In this document: one piece after another, positions 33,352 to 44,879 of the stretch
How the letters are laid out: each line of letters starts with the position of its first letter
How positions within the stretch are numbered: position 1 is the first letter of the stretch
Source of the DNA: Amycolatopsis umgeniensis
GTDB lineage: Bacteria > Actinomycetota > Actinomycetes > Mycobacteriales > Pseudonocardiaceae
Assembly: GCF_014205155.1 (NCBI RefSeq)
Contig: NZ_JACHMX010000001.1
Location: 3,906,001 to 3,970,000, forward strand
Reading direction: 5' to 3'
Length of the DNA stretch: 64,000 nt
Translations under genes and position numbers: made by a program
The notes under the pieces: generated by a model
Database searches by the model: none
The model's input: only the letters and a program-made list of their open reading frames with translations
What the model was told of the DNA's origin: nothing

Positions 33352-33723
33352 TCAGGCGCAGACCTTGCGCAGGGCGTCGACCCGGTCGATGTTGCGTTTG
33401 GTCCAGTCCGCGATCTTGCCCGCGTCCTGGATGTTCTCCTTCTGGGCCTGCAGGTACGAGTCGGCCATGCCGGTCAGCGCACCCGCCACGTCCTGCTCGC
33501 CGACGTTGGACGCCAGTTCGCGCAGGCGCTTCTCCTTGTCCGCGGCCCGCTCCTTGAGCGTCGTCGGGTCCGGGTTGAGGTCGGTGAGGCTGAGCGCCTC
33601 GGCGCACGCGCTCACCTTCGTCGCGGCCTTGTTCGTCTGATCGACGGCGTTCGTGACCTCGCTGCAGCCCGCCAGCGCGAGTCCGGCGGCCGCCATGAGC
33701 GCCGCGATTCCCAACCTCTTCAT
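33352..33723 (-). CDS. small lipoprotein of unknown function
   Basis: Starting at the ATG at 33723 the protein has 123 residues, with a type II signal peptide ending in the lipobox LALAGC (Cys20). The mature part is helical and charged (DPTTLKERAADKEKRLRELASNVG, QAQKENIQDAGKIADWTKRNIDRVDALRK). It would be anchored on the outer membrane face. A longer frame upstream lacks sense. Function is unknown. Confidence 0.82.
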   Translation of the reverse strand: MKRLGIAALMAAAGLALAGCSEVTNAVDQTNKAATKVSACAEALSLTDLNPDPTTLKERAADKEKRLRELASNVGEQDVAGALTGMADSYLQAQKENIQDAGKIADWTKRNIDRVDALRKVCA

Positions 33724-33796
33724 GGCATCCAGCCTAGCGATTTCGTGGGTGGTATGTCGGGTTCCCCCGGCCACCACCCACGAACCGCGCGGTAAT

Positions 33797-34987
33797 TCAG
33801 CCCTTCACGCAGACGACCTGCTTCAGATGGGCGACCACCTCGACGAGGTCGGTCTGCGCCTTGATCACCGTTTCGATGTCCTTGTACGCGGCCGGGATCT
33901 CGTCCACCACACCGGAATCCTTGCGGCATTCCACACCGGCGGTCTGCGCGGCGAGGTCTTCGGCGGTGAACAGCTTCTTGGCCTTGTTCCGCGACATCCG
34001 GCGGCCCGCCCCGTGCGAAGCGGACTGGAAGGACGACGTGTTCCCGAGACCGCGCACGATGTACGAACCGGTGCCCATGCTGCCCGGGATGATCCCGAGG
34101 TCGCCCGAACCCGCGCGGATCGCGCCCTTGCGGGTCACCAGCAGTTCGACGTCGTCGTAGGTCTCTTCTGCCACGTAGTTGTGGTGGCACGAGATGGCAT
34201 CGTCGAACGTCGTCTGCGGGACGACGTCCTTCAGCGCCTGCTTGACGAGCGCGACCATGGTGGCGCGGTTACGCGCCGCGTAGTCCTGCGCCCAGAACAG
34301 GTCGCGCCGGTACGCCTGCATTTCCGGGGTGCCCGCGACGAACACCGCGAGGTCCGGATCCGGCAGGTCCGCGTTGTGCGGCAGCTTCCGCGCGACGGCC
34401 ATGTGCCGTTCCGCGAGTTCCTTGCCGATGTTGCGCGAACCCGAGTGCAGCATCAGCCAGACGCGGCCTTCGTCGTCGCCGCCCTGTTCGAGGCAGACCT
34501 CGATGAAGTGGTTGCCGCCACCGAGGCTCCCGATCTGACGCGACGCGCGGTCATGCAGGTCCTGGACGCCGGCGTGCAGGTCGCCGAAGGACTTCCAGAA
34601 CGCGTCCCAGCCACCGACACCGTGCACCTTCGCCGGGTTCACCGGCGTCTTGTGCAGGCCGAAGCCGACCGGGACGGCCGATTCGATCCGGCGGCGGAGC
34701 TTCAGCAGGTCGTCGGGCAGATCGGCGGCGGTGAGCGAGGTCCGCACCGCGCTCATCCCGCAGCCGATGTCCACCCCGACGGCGGCCGGGGACACGGCGT
34801 CGCGCATCGCGATCACGCTGCCGACGGTCGCGCCCTTGCCGTAGTGGACGTCGGGCATGACCGCGACGCCGTGCACCCACGGCAGGTTGGCGACGTTGTG
34901 CAGCTGTCGCATGGCTTGGTCCTCGACCGACGTGGGGTCGGCCCACATCCGGATCGGAACCCGCGAGCCTTCGACCGCCGTGTACAT
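33797..34987 (-). CDS. rtcB: RNA-splicing ligase RtcB
   Basis: The 396-residue protein has the RtcB metal centre (PDVHYGKG, GVDIGCGMSAVRT, GGGNHFIEV, LHSGSRNIG) and SASHGAGRRMSR, whose histidine takes the GMP. It joins 2',3'-cyclic phosphate and 5'-OH RNA ends, repairing cut tRNA or rRNA. The ATG at 34987 has GAAGGGA upstream and is preferred over one 45 bp earlier. No archease or RtcR-type activator lies nearby, so how it is controlled here is open. Confidence 0.94.
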   Translation of the reverse strand: MYTAVEGSRVPIRMWADPTSVEDQAMRQLHNVANLPWVHGVAVMPDVHYGKGATVGSVIAMRDAVSPAAVGVDIGCGMSAVRTSLTAADLPDDLLKLRRRIESAVPVGFGLHKTPVNPAKVHGVGGWDAFWKSFGDLHAGVQDLHDRASRQIGSLGGGNHFIEVCLEQGGDDEGRVWLMLHSGSRNIGKELAERHMAVARKLPHNADLPDPDLAVFVAGTPEMQAYRRDLFWAQDYAARNRATMVALVKQALKDVVPQTTFDDAISCHHNYVAEETYDDVELLVTRKGAIRAGSGDLGIIPGSMGTGSYIVRGLGNTSSFQSASHGAGRRMSRNKAKKLFTAEDLAAQTAGVECRKDSGVVDEIPAAYKDIETVIKAQTDLVEVVAHLKQVVCVKG

Positions 34988-35032
34988 GACTTTCCCTTCG
35001 TGGAAAACGTTTTGTCGCTCTGAAGCATGCAC

Positions 35033-35226
35033 GGACCCGGCGAACCGGACAAGGCAATTACCTCACTCCACAGTGGACTGTCCACACGCGACTACCACGA
35101 GTGAGGTGATGTTCATCGCGAAGTCTTCGATCGTATTCGAAAAGTGATCGGCCTCGACAGGTGCTTCGGGCACAATGAGCGCTCGGTGTCGGGGGTACAC
35201 CAACTCTGGGGAAGGTCCGTTTCACG
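35033..35226. promoter_or_regulatory. divergent region rtcB / M48 protease
   Basis: Holds the dyad ACAGTGGACTGT at about 35070-35081 and a TCTTCGATCGTATTCGAAAAG patch near 35122. GGGGAAGG just before 35227 is the ribosome binding site of the protease gene. Confidence 0.4.
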
Positions 35227-36726
35227 GTGAAGTCTTTACGTGGGCTGCTCGCTGCCGTCCTGCTCGCGGCGTTCCCGCTGCTCGTGCTGGCGTTCGTGGG
35301 CGGGATCGTGACGCTCGAAGTGCTGGCGCTGCGGCACAACGTTTTCACGGCGGTGAAGCTCGGCATCATCACCGTCCCGGTCGGCTGGATCCTGCTCAAG
35401 ACCTTGCTCACGGTCGAGCGGGCGACCGATGACGACATACCCGGCGTCGAGGTGACGCCGGAAGACCCGCCGTCACTCTGGGCACTGGTCCGGGAACTGG
35501 CGGAAGAGGCGGGCACCCGGCCGCCGGACGAGATCTATCTCGACGCGGACGTCAACGCCGCTGTCACCGAGCGGACCTCGTGGCTCGGGCTGCGGGTGTT
35601 GCGCCGCCGGATGATCATCGGGGTCCCGCTGATCATGGGCCTGCGCCAGGACCAGTTCCGCGCGGTACTCGCCCATGAGCTGGGGCACTACAGCAACAGG
35701 GACACGCGGTTCGCCGCGCTGACCTATCGCGGTCGCAAATCCATCGCGCGGGTGGTCAACGGCCTCGGCCGCGAGGGCTACTTCGAGCGCTTCGTCGGCT
35801 GGCTCTTCAAGCAGTACGCGAAGCTGTACTTCGTCGTCTCGATGAGCGTCTGCCGTGCGCAGGAGCTCGCGGCCGACGCCGTCTCGGCGCGGCTCGCCGG
35901 GACCGACGCGGCGGCTTCGGCCCTGCGCGAGATCGAAGCGCTGGCCGTCACCTGGCGGTTCTTCATGAACAACTACGCCGCGATCGGCTGGGACGCGGGC
36001 TACCTCCCGGACCGGTTCGGCGAGGGTTACCGCGCGCTGCTCACCGACCCGACCAGGGCGGAGCAGATGGAGGAGATGCGGCGGAACCCGCCGGAGGACA
36101 AGACCTCGCGATGGGACACGCATCCGGCGACCCGGGATCGCGTCGCGATGCTCGAGGCCGGGGCCCTGATCCCGGTCCGCCCCGGCGGGGACCGTCCGGC
36201 GGCCGACCTGCTGACCGGCGCCGAGAAGATGCTCGACGAGGCGCTGTTCACCGTCTTCTCCGACGAGGCGCACACGAAACGGCGGACCGACTGGCCGTCC
36301 CTGGTCGCCATCGGCCGCCGTCACGCCGCGGCCGAAATCGCCGCCGAGGTCCTGGGCGAACGCACCCTGGACATGGCGCTGGACCTGCTCGACGCGGGCA
36401 GGCACGAAGAACTCGCCGACCCGGACGAGAAGCCGCCCGCCGGCGTCGGCCCCCGTGCCCGCCGGGAGTTCGCCGCCGTCTCCGTGCGCAGACGGCTGGG
36501 CGTGGTGGTCCACGCGGCCCTCACCGACGTCGGCGTGGCGCGATGGTCGCTGTCGTGGTCCGGACCGGCGCCGTTCACCTTGGACGAGCCGCTGGAAGAG
36601 CAACTCGCGCCCGCGCTCGACAAGGCCACCGCGGCCGAAGGCGACACCGCGCCCCTGCGCGCGCTTCTGACGGCCGCCGGGGTGTCCACCGGCTATCGAC
36701 CGTCCCCCACTCTTGTTCGTTCTTAA
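35227..36726 (+). CDS. M48-family membrane metalloprotease
   Basis: The 499-residue protein has two N-terminal membrane spans (about 4-30 and 40-60) and the zinc site HELGH in LAHELGHYSNRDT, with the third ligand probably in CRAQELAADAVSARL. This is the M48/HtpX-like layout, likely for membrane protein quality control. The C-terminal third is a charged soluble domain. The next gene starts 9 bp after its stop, so the two form an operon. Confidence 0.88.
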   Translation: MKSLRGLLAAVLLAAFPLLVLAFVGGIVTLEVLALRHNVFTAVKLGIITVPVGWILLKTLLTVERATDDDIPGVEVTPEDPPSLWALVRELAEEAGTRPPDEIYLDADVNAAVTERTSWLGLRVLRRRMIIGVPLIMGLRQDQFRAVLAHELGHYSNRDTRFAALTYRGRKSIARVVNGLGREGYFERFVGWLFKQYAKLYFVVSMSVCRAQELAADAVSARLAGTDAAASALREIEALAVTWRFFMNNYAAIGWDAGYLPDRFGEGYRALLTDPTRAEQMEEMRRNPPEDKTSRWDTHPATRDRVAMLEAGALIPVRPGGDRPAADLLTGAEKMLDEALFTVFSDEAHTKRRTDWPSLVAIGRRHAAAEIAAEVLGERTLDMALDLLDAGRHEELADPDEKPPAGVGPRARREFAAVSVRRRLGVVVHAALTDVGVARWSLSWSGPAPFTLDEPLEEQLAPALDKATAAEGDTAPLRALLTAAGVSTGYRPSPTLVRS

Positions 36727-36735
36727 GGAGTTTCA

Positions 36736-37842
36736 ATGCTTTGGCTGCTCAAATCCCGTGAACGCAAGGCCGTCTTCGCCATGATGAAGGAGGCGAAACG
36801 ACGCGGCGTCGAGATCGACGAACTCAAGAACGTGCTGACGCCGGAAGAGTTCGCCGCGCTGCTGCCGCCGGAGAAGCCCAGGTTCAAGGGCAAGATCCCG
36901 GACGTCACCCGCTGGGGGCTTCCGGCCGACAGCGAGGTCTCGGCCAAGGAGTACTGGACCGACGAGGAAGTCCTCGCGGTCCAGGAGTCGACCGCCCGGG
37001 GCGAGTGGGAGGACGCCGCCGCGCTGCTGGCGTCGACCTGGGGGAACTGGGACCGCCGCAACCTGGTGAACGGCGCGCTCGGCGAAGCGGCCGCGAAGGA
37101 CGACGAATGGCTGCGCGCGTGGCGCAAGGCCCGCCCCGGCGATCCGGGTGCCGCGCTCGTCAACGCGGAATCGCTCGTGCACGTGGCGTGGGAGGTGCGC
37201 AGCGGTCTGCAGGCGAAACACGTCACCGAGGAGCAGTTCGCCGCGTTCTTCCGGGTGCTGGAGCAGGCCGAGGAGGCCGTGCACGAGGCGTCCGCGCTCG
37301 CCCCCGAGGATCCGACGCCGTGGGTGACGGCGCTCGCGATCGCGATGGGGCGGCAGTACGAGAACGACCAGTACCTCGAGGTCTGGTCGGAACTCGCCGA
37401 ACGCGACCCGCAGCACCGCGGGGCGCACTCGCGGGCGTTGCAGTACTGGTGCGCGAAGTGGTTCGGCTCGAACGAGCGGATGTGGGAGTTCGCCGAGACC
37501 GCCGCGGCGAAGTCGCCGAAGCTGGCTCCGCTGCTGCTGATCGCCGCGCACGAATCCGAGTTCCAGGACGTTCCCGCGTGGCGCGACCCGCGGGTTTCCG
37601 GCGCGCTCGACGGGATCGTGGCGTGGCTGAACGGCGAAGGGCGCGATCACCCGGCGACGCGGGGAGACCGGGCGTACGCGGCGAAGGCGCTCGTGGAGAA
37701 CGGGCGCTTCGACGAGGCCGTCGAGCAGTTCCGGTTCCTGGGGACGCGGGCCGACGCCGGTATCTGGGCCTACAGCGGGGACGCTCGCGGCGAGTTCCTG
37801 GCGACGCGGTACGCGGCCTGCGCCGGGGCCACCAAGCCCTGA
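36736..37842 (+). CDS. unknown protein co-transcribed with M48 protease
   Basis: The 368-residue soluble protein begins with KSRERKAVFAMMKEAKRRG and then shows alternating helices rich in Ala, Glu and Trp, much like TPR-type repeats (ESTARGEWEDAAALLAS, EQAEEAVHEASALAPEDPTPWVTALAIAM). No catalytic motif is evident. TAAGGAGTTTCA before the ATG is a good ribosome binding site. Tight linkage to the M48 protease suggests an adaptor or substrate-binding partner, which is inference. Confidence 0.75.
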   Translation: MLWLLKSRERKAVFAMMKEAKRRGVEIDELKNVLTPEEFAALLPPEKPRFKGKIPDVTRWGLPADSEVSAKEYWTDEEVLAVQESTARGEWEDAAALLASTWGNWDRRNLVNGALGEAAAKDDEWLRAWRKARPGDPGAALVNAESLVHVAWEVRSGLQAKHVTEEQFAAFFRVLEQAEEAVHEASALAPEDPTPWVTALAIAMGRQYENDQYLEVWSELAERDPQHRGAHSRALQYWCAKWFGSNERMWEFAETAAAKSPKLAPLLLIAAHESEFQDVPAWRDPRVSGALDGIVAWLNGEGRDHPATRGDRAYAAKALVENGRFDEAVEQFRFLGTRADAGIWAYSGDARGEFLATRYAACAGATKP

Positions 37843-37845
37843 CGC

Positions 37846-37926
37846 GGCTGAAGGGCCCCTTCACCGCGTCAGACGCAGCGAAGGGGCCCTTCACCGCATC
37901 GCATGCGGTGAAGGGCCCCTTCAGCC
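37846..37926. repeat. triple family II palindromic element, copy 1
   Basis: Three GAAGGGGCCCCTTC-type units in a row, separated by complementary spacers (GCGTCAGACGC and GCATCGCATGC), in the 88-bp convergent gap before asd. Its reverse complement is nearly identical to 47517-47595. Confidence 0.9.
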
Positions 37927-37930
37927 CACG

Positions 37931-40236
<2,306 letters not shown>

Positions 40237-40465
40237 GCCCGAACCTCCTCGACGGGCCGGGCGGCTCCATGGTGGGCACCGAAGGAGCCCCCGCGTCCCT
40301 TATTTGAGCGAAAGCCTACCGGGGACACGCGCGCCCGCCACCGTCGTAAGTGGGCCTGACCACTACTTCGAGGACTTCTCGAAGTAAATCTTCCTTGACA
40401 CCAACGAAATAGTCGGAGGGCTTTCACTTTAGTGACGGAGAGCACCCCCTTGTTATCGTCCGTCG
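40237..40465. promoter_or_regulatory. divergent lysC / nitroreductase region
   Basis: Contains a perfect dyad TACTTCGAG-GACTT-CTCGAAGTA at 40364-40386, an operator or leader hairpin. A TATCGT box at 40454-40459, 6 nt before the nitroreductase GTG, suggests a leaderless transcript. Confidence 0.5.
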
Positions 40466-41062
40466 GTGCACAAACCCGCCGAAACAAGTACCCCGATCGC
40501 GTCGATCATGGCCGCCAGGTGGAGCCCGCGCGCCTACGACGAGGCCGCCATCGTCACCGAAGACCAGGTCCGCGCGCTGCTCGAGGCCGCCCGCTGGGCG
40601 CCGTCGTTCGGCAACACCCAGCCCGCCCGCTACCTGGTCGGCCTGCGCGGCACACCTTCGTACGACCGGATCCTCTCGACGCTCAACTCGGGCAACCGCG
40701 CGTGGGCCCACCGCGCCGGGCTCCTGCTGATCGGCGTGATGGTGACCACGAACGAGAAGGGCGACGTGCCGTACGCCGAGTACGGGCTGGGGCTCGCGAG
40801 CGAGAACCTCGTGCTCCAGGCCGTCGAACTCGGCCTGATCGCGCACCAGATGGCGGGCTTCTCCGCCGAAGCGGCGAAGGACTTCTTCGGGCTTCCCGAC
40901 GACGTCGTCCCGAAGGTCGCCATCGCCGTCGGCTCCCCCGCCGACCCGTCGGTACTCGAAGAGGACTGGCGGATCGAGCGTGAGAAGGGGCCGCGCGAGC
41001 GGATCTCGCTGGCGGAATTCGCCTACACCGACGCTTGGGGCGCGAGCGCTTTCTCCGAGTGA
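40466..41062 (+). CDS. nitroreductase-family FMN oxidoreductase
   Basis: The 198-residue protein has the FMN-binding R-W-S-P-R-A-Y region (MAARWSPRAYDE), EAARWAPSFGNTQPARYLV and a C-terminal AVGSPAD, typical of the small nitroreductase family that reduces quinones, nitro compounds or flavin-bound substrates with NAD(P)H. Its 3' end overlaps the convergent MFS gene by 40 bp. The dyad at 40364 may be its operator. Confidence 0.87.
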   Translation: MHKPAETSTPIASIMAARWSPRAYDEAAIVTEDQVRALLEAARWAPSFGNTQPARYLVGLRGTPSYDRILSTLNSGNRAWAHRAGLLLIGVMVTTNEKGDVPYAEYGLGLASENLVLQAVELGLIAHQMAGFSAEAAKDFFGLPDDVVPKVAIAVGSPADPSVLEEDWRIEREKGPRERISLAEFAYTDAWGASAFSE

Positions 41063-42492
41063 GGGAGCCATCGCAGAGCGAGACCGCCCAGCGCGACATG
41101 CAGCACGCTCAGCACCGCGACGGCGGTGTGCAGGCCCGAGACGAAGGCCTCCTTCGCGTCGGCGGCGGCCGCGGGCGCGATACCGGGCAGCTGGAGGGTT
41201 CCGTCGAGGGTGGGGGCGAGATCCGGGCCTGCCAGGCGGAACACCAGCGCGGCGAGTGAACCCATGAGCGCGATCCCCAGCGCGTTGCCGATCTCGTTGC
41301 TCGTTTCGGCGATCGCACCCGCCGCGCCCGCCCGCTCGGCGGGCACCGCCGCGACGGCCGTGTCGGCCACGACACTGAACGAGATGCCGTAGCCGACACC
41401 CGCGACCACCGTCGAAGCGACGTACCAGCCCACTCCGCCCGTGACCCCGGTCATGAGCAACAACGCCAGCCCGGCGGCGATGGAGAAGTGGCAGCCGACC
41501 AGCGCCGCGCGCTTGCCGATCCGCTCGACCAGCGCCGGGGTGACGACGCACAGGATCGTGAGGACGGCCGCCCCGGGCAGCGCCAGGAGAGCCGCTTGCA
41601 GGACGGGCAGCCCCAGCACGGACTGCAGGTGGATCCCGGACAGGTACGCGGCCGCCGACCACGCCGCCAGCGGCAGCAGCCCGGTGACGATCGCGATCGT
41701 GAAGACGCGATCGCGGAACAGGGAGAACTCGATGAGCGGGTGGTCGAGACCACGCTGGCGCCGGGCGAACCAGACCAGCAGCACCGCTCCGGCGACAGCC
41801 GTGGAGATCGCGAAGACGGACAGGCCGTCGGCGGCCGCGTGCTTGATCCCGTAGATCGCGAGCAAGAGGCCGACGGCGGAGAGCGCCACGCTCAGCTTGT
41901 CGACGCGTCCCTTCCCGGTGGCCCGCACTTCGCGGAGCAGCACCGGCGCGAGCACCAGGAACACCGCGATCACCGGCAGGTTGACCAGGAAGACCGAACC
42001 CCACCAGAACCGCTCCAGCAGGACCCCGCCGACGACGGGGCCGATCGCGAAACCGGCGGCGAACGCGGCCGCGAAGACACCGATGGCCTGCGCTCGTCGC
42101 CGAGGATCGGGAAAGAGTTCGCTCAGCACCGCCAGCGCCGAAGGCAGCAGAGTCGCTCCGGCCAGCCCCATCAGCGCGCGGAACGCGATCAGCAACTCCG
42201 GGCCCGGGGCGAACGCCGCGCCGGTGGAGGCCGCGCCGAAGACGGCGGCGCCGATCATCAGCAGCTTCAGCCGTCCGTACCGGTCGCCGACGTTGCCGAA
42301 CGCGATCAGCAGCGAGCCGACCGCGAAGCCGTAGACGTCCAGGATCCACAATGCCTGGTCGGCCGTCGGGGAAAGGGCCTGGCCGATCCTGGGCATCGCG
42401 AGGAACAGGATCGAGCCGTCCATGGAGACGAGGAACACCGGGCAGAGGATCACCAGCAGGCCCAGCCAGGCGCGGGTGTGCGGTCGTGTCAT
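41023..42492 (-). CDS. MFS drug exporter, DHA2 family (14 spans)
   Basis: From the ATG at 42492 the protein has 489 residues and about 14 hydrophobic spans, with the drug:H+ antiporter-2 features LVSMDGSILFLAMPRIG and GNVGDRYGRLKLL. It is likely to export a drug or metabolite. It is divergent from the XRE regulator at 42596 and shares a 103-bp gap with two tandem GGGTACACCCA sites, so that protein probably controls it. A longer frame upstream is antisense to the regulator and is rejected. Its 3' end overlaps the nitroreductase gene. Confidence 0.88.
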   Translation of the reverse strand: MTRPHTRAWLGLLVILCPVFLVSMDGSILFLAMPRIGQALSPTADQALWILDVYGFAVGSLLIAFGNVGDRYGRLKLLMIGAAVFGAASTGAAFAPGPELLIAFRALMGLAGATLLPSALAVLSELFPDPRRRAQAIGVFAAAFAAGFAIGPVVGGVLLERFWWGSVFLVNLPVIAVFLVLAPVLLREVRATGKGRVDKLSVALSAVGLLLAIYGIKHAAADGLSVFAISTAVAGAVLLVWFARRQRGLDHPLIEFSLFRDRVFTIAIVTGLLPLAAWSAAAYLSGIHLQSVLGLPVLQAALLALPGAAVLTILCVVTPALVERIGKRAALVGCHFSIAAGLALLLMTGVTGGVGWYVASTVVAGVGYGISFSVVADTAVAAVPAERAGAAGAIAETSNEIGNALGIALMGSLAALVFRLAGPDLAPTLDGTLQLPGIAPAAAADAKEAFVSGLHTAVAVLSVLHVALGGLALRWLPHSEKALAPQASV

Positions 42493-42540
42493 GCCGTCGA
42501 CGCTGCACCGGCCGCGGGAACGCGACCATCCCCGCGCCGT

Positions 42541-42564
42541 GGGTACACCCAGCGGGTACACCCA
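42541..42564. promoter_or_regulatory. tandem operator GGGTACACCCA x2
   Basis: Two exact copies (42541-42551 and 42554-42564), 13 bp apart in the divergent promoter. Each copy is nearly a palindrome (GGGT-ACA-CCC). Confidence 0.7.
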
Positions 42565-42595
42565 CGCGGCGGCCCGGGAACCTAGGCTCGAAATC

Positions 42596-43435
42596 ATGGA
42601 AAGCCTCGGCGTGTACCTCAAGAGCCGTCGTGACCGGGTGACTCCCGCCGAAATCGGCCTGCGCACGTACGGCACCTCACGCCGGGTGCCCGGTCTGCGC
42701 CGCGAGGAACTCGCCCAGCTCGCCGGAGTGAGCGCCGGGTACTACACGCGGCTCGAACAGGGGCTGGCCGAGACCGCTTCACGGCAGGTGCTCGACGCGC
42801 TCGCCCGCGCGCTCCGGCTCGACGACGTCGAGACGGGCCATCTACACAACCTCGCCCGGCAGTCCGCGCCGCCGAAGTTGTCCGACCCCGGCCCCGAGGA
42901 TCCGCATCCCCGGGTCCTCGCGCTGCTGGAGAACCTCGGCGAGGCCGTGCCCGCGCTCGTCTTCGGCCGTCGCGGCGACGTCCTCGCCTGGAACCACGCC
43001 GGGCACGCGCTCATGGCCGAGCACCTCGACTTCGACGCTCCGGGGGATCCGGAACGGCGGCCGTCGCTCCCTCGCCTGTTCTTCCTCGACCCGCTCACCC
43101 GCGACCTGCACCGCAACCGGGCCGAACTCGCGCCCATCCATGTCGCCTACCTGCGGCTCACCGCCGGCCGCTACCCGACGGACGCCCGCCTCGCCGCTCT
43201 CATCGGCGAGCTTTCGATGCGCAGCGACGAGTTCGCGACGCTCTGGGCGACCGGTGACGTCGCCGACTGCACGATCGGCGCCATGCACCTGCGGCATCCC
43301 ACGGTCGGCGCGGTGAGCGTCGACTACCAGGTGTGGCTCCAGCCCGACAGCCCCGACCACCGGCTCGAGATCTACACGCCGAAGGACCCCGGATCCGCCG
43401 ACGCGCTGAAGATCCTGACCCAGTTCGATCGCTAA
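42596..43435 (+). CDS. XRE-family regulator with MmyB-like ligand domain
   Basis: The 279-residue protein has an N-terminal helix-turn-helix, VPGLRREELAQLAGVSAGYYTRLEQGL, followed by a C-terminal MmyB/PAS-like domain (VLAWNHAGHALMAEHLDFD...). Actinobacteria have many of these, usually controlling a divergent dehydrogenase or exporter. The ATG lies 7 nt after TAGGCT, pointing to a leaderless transcript. It probably binds the GGGTACACCCA pair and represses the exporter. Confidence 0.9.
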   Translation: MESLGVYLKSRRDRVTPAEIGLRTYGTSRRVPGLRREELAQLAGVSAGYYTRLEQGLAETASRQVLDALARALRLDDVETGHLHNLARQSAPPKLSDPGPEDPHPRVLALLENLGEAVPALVFGRRGDVLAWNHAGHALMAEHLDFDAPGDPERRPSLPRLFFLDPLTRDLHRNRAELAPIHVAYLRLTAGRYPTDARLAALIGELSMRSDEFATLWATGDVADCTIGAMHLRHPTVGAVSVDYQVWLQPDSPDHRLEIYTPKDPGSADALKILTQFDR

Positions 43436-43444
43436 CCTGGGGAT

Positions 43445-44038
43445 ATGGGGGCTTTGCGCAGTCTCGTCCGCAACGAATCACGCACGATGGCGGGTCTTTG
43501 GCTGTATCTGAGACGCCGCGAGGACGGGGTCGACGAAGACGCCGTCGCGGTGCCGTACGGCGCCAACGGCAAGGCGATCTTCATCGTCTTCGCGGTGGTG
43601 AGCGCCTTCGAAGCCGGTCTTTTCTGGCTGATCGACTTCGGTCTGGTCGTCGATCTGCTGCTGCTCGTCCTCGGCGTGTACTCGGCGTTGCTGGTCTTCG
43701 GGGTCTACGCGGGCACCGTGGTCCGGCCGCACGTGATCTCGCCGCGCGAAGTGCGGGTGCGCTACAGCTCGTTCTACGACTTGCGGATCCCGAGGGAGAA
43801 CGTCTCCACGCTGCGGCATCTGAAAGAGAGCCACGATCCCGCCGAGGCGAAGGCGTTCCGCGACGGGACTTGGCTCAGTTACGACAATTTCTACGAGACG
43901 AATCTGATCGCGGAACTGCGTGAGCCGATGACGATGACCCGCCCGCTCGGCAAGACCGAGAGCATCCGTGTCGTGAAGTTCCACGCGGACGACCCGAAGG
44001 CCGCTGTCGCGGCATACGAACGGCTCGACGTCAGCTGA
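43445..44038 (+). CDS. membrane protein of unknown function
   Basis: The 197-residue protein has two adjacent hydrophobic spans in residues ~43-92 (AIFIVFAVVSAFEAGLFWLI and LLLLVLGVYSALLVFGVYAG). A C-terminal soluble domain resembles PH-like/bPH domains (SPREVRVRYSSFYDLRIPRENV). A TAACCT box 6 nt before the ATG overlaps the stop of the preceding regulator. Its stop codon shares the palindrome TCAGCTGA with the stop of the convergent gene. Function is unknown. Confidence 0.75.
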   Translation: MGALRSLVRNESRTMAGLWLYLRRREDGVDEDAVAVPYGANGKAIFIVFAVVSAFEAGLFWLIDFGLVVDLLLLVLGVYSALLVFGVYAGTVVRPHVISPREVRVRYSSFYDLRIPRENVSTLRHLKESHDPAEAKAFRDGTWLSYDNFYETNLIAELREPMTMTRPLGKTESIRVVKFHADDPKAAVAAYERLDVS

Positions 44039-44879
44039 GCGACGAAGTCCGGCTCACGATCGCTTGCGCGACTTCTGTGACGTTCTCGTCCTGAGCGAAG
44101 GCGTGCGCGCGGATCATGGCCAGCGCGTCCGGGGCACCGCAATCATGTGCGGCCATGACCATTCCGGTCGCCTGATGCACGGCGACACGGAGATCGATGT
44201 CGTCGAACAGCGGATGCGCGGGAAGTCCGTCCTCGCTGTCGATCCGGGTGTCCGGATGCAGCGCGGTGGTGGTCAGCGCCTCGGCGATCACCCGCACCGA
44301 ACGGGCCATTTCGGCGTCCGGTTCCGGCTCGGGCCGGTACGCGGTCAGAATGCCCACCGGGACGGCCGCGGTGCCCAGCCGGGCCGCGACCACCGCGTGG
44401 ACACCCAGGTCCCGCGCGGCCGAGCCGAACTCGGGCCACCGCCGCTCCAGGGCCGACTGACCGTAGACGTTCAGTGCGGCCAGACTGCCCGACGCCATCC
44501 AGGACGGTCCTTCGCCGAAGAGGTATTCGAAATCATGCGCCTTGACGGCCACGGAATCCGACGTGACGACCGCGGCCTCGCTCCCGTCGGAGCAGTACAG
44601 GGTCACCGCCAGACTCGGAATGCCGGCGGTCTTCGCCACCGCCGTCATGAACGCGGGAGGAAGGGTGGGCGGCTCCTGCGACCGGGCCGCGCCAACGGCT
44701 TCGAGGTAGCCGGCGTGCAATTCGGCCGCGACCCGATGCCGGATTTCGGTGGCCTGGTGCAGTTTCACCATCCGCTGATGGAAGGAGCGCATCGATTCGG
44801 CGGCCGTCGCCATCAGCCGTTCGTGCCGCCAGGCGATCCCGGCCGCGCGATCCGCGCGCGCACGCTCGGCTTCGATCAC
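44031..44879 (-). CDS. GAF-ANTAR regulator (RNA-binding antiterminator type)
   Basis: From the GTG at 44879 the protein has 282 residues: a coiled N-terminus (EAERARADRAAGIAWRHERL), a GAF sensor domain (about 75-215, with SVAVKAHDFEYLFGEGPSWMA) and a C-terminal ANTAR domain (about 222-277; DLRVAVHQATGMVMAAHDCGAPDALAMIRAHAFAQ). ANTAR domains bind paired hairpins in RNA and prevent termination. The start overlaps the stop of the ruined cheB reading frame (GTGA), showing the two were once coupled. A longer open frame upstream is an artefact of that remnant. Confidence 0.85.
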   Translation of the reverse strand: MIEAERARADRAAGIAWRHERLMATAAESMRSFHQRMVKLHQATEIRHRVAAELHAGYLEAVGAARSQEPPTLPPAFMTAVAKTAGIPSLAVTLYCSDGSEAAVVTSDSVAVKAHDFEYLFGEGPSWMASGSLAALNVYGQSALERRWPEFGSAARDLGVHAVVAARLGTAAVPVGILTAYRPEPEPDAEMARSVRVIAEALTTTALHPDTRIDSEDGLPAHPLFDDIDLRVAVHQATGMVMAAHDCGAPDALAMIRAHAFAQDENVTEVAQAIVSRTSSLS

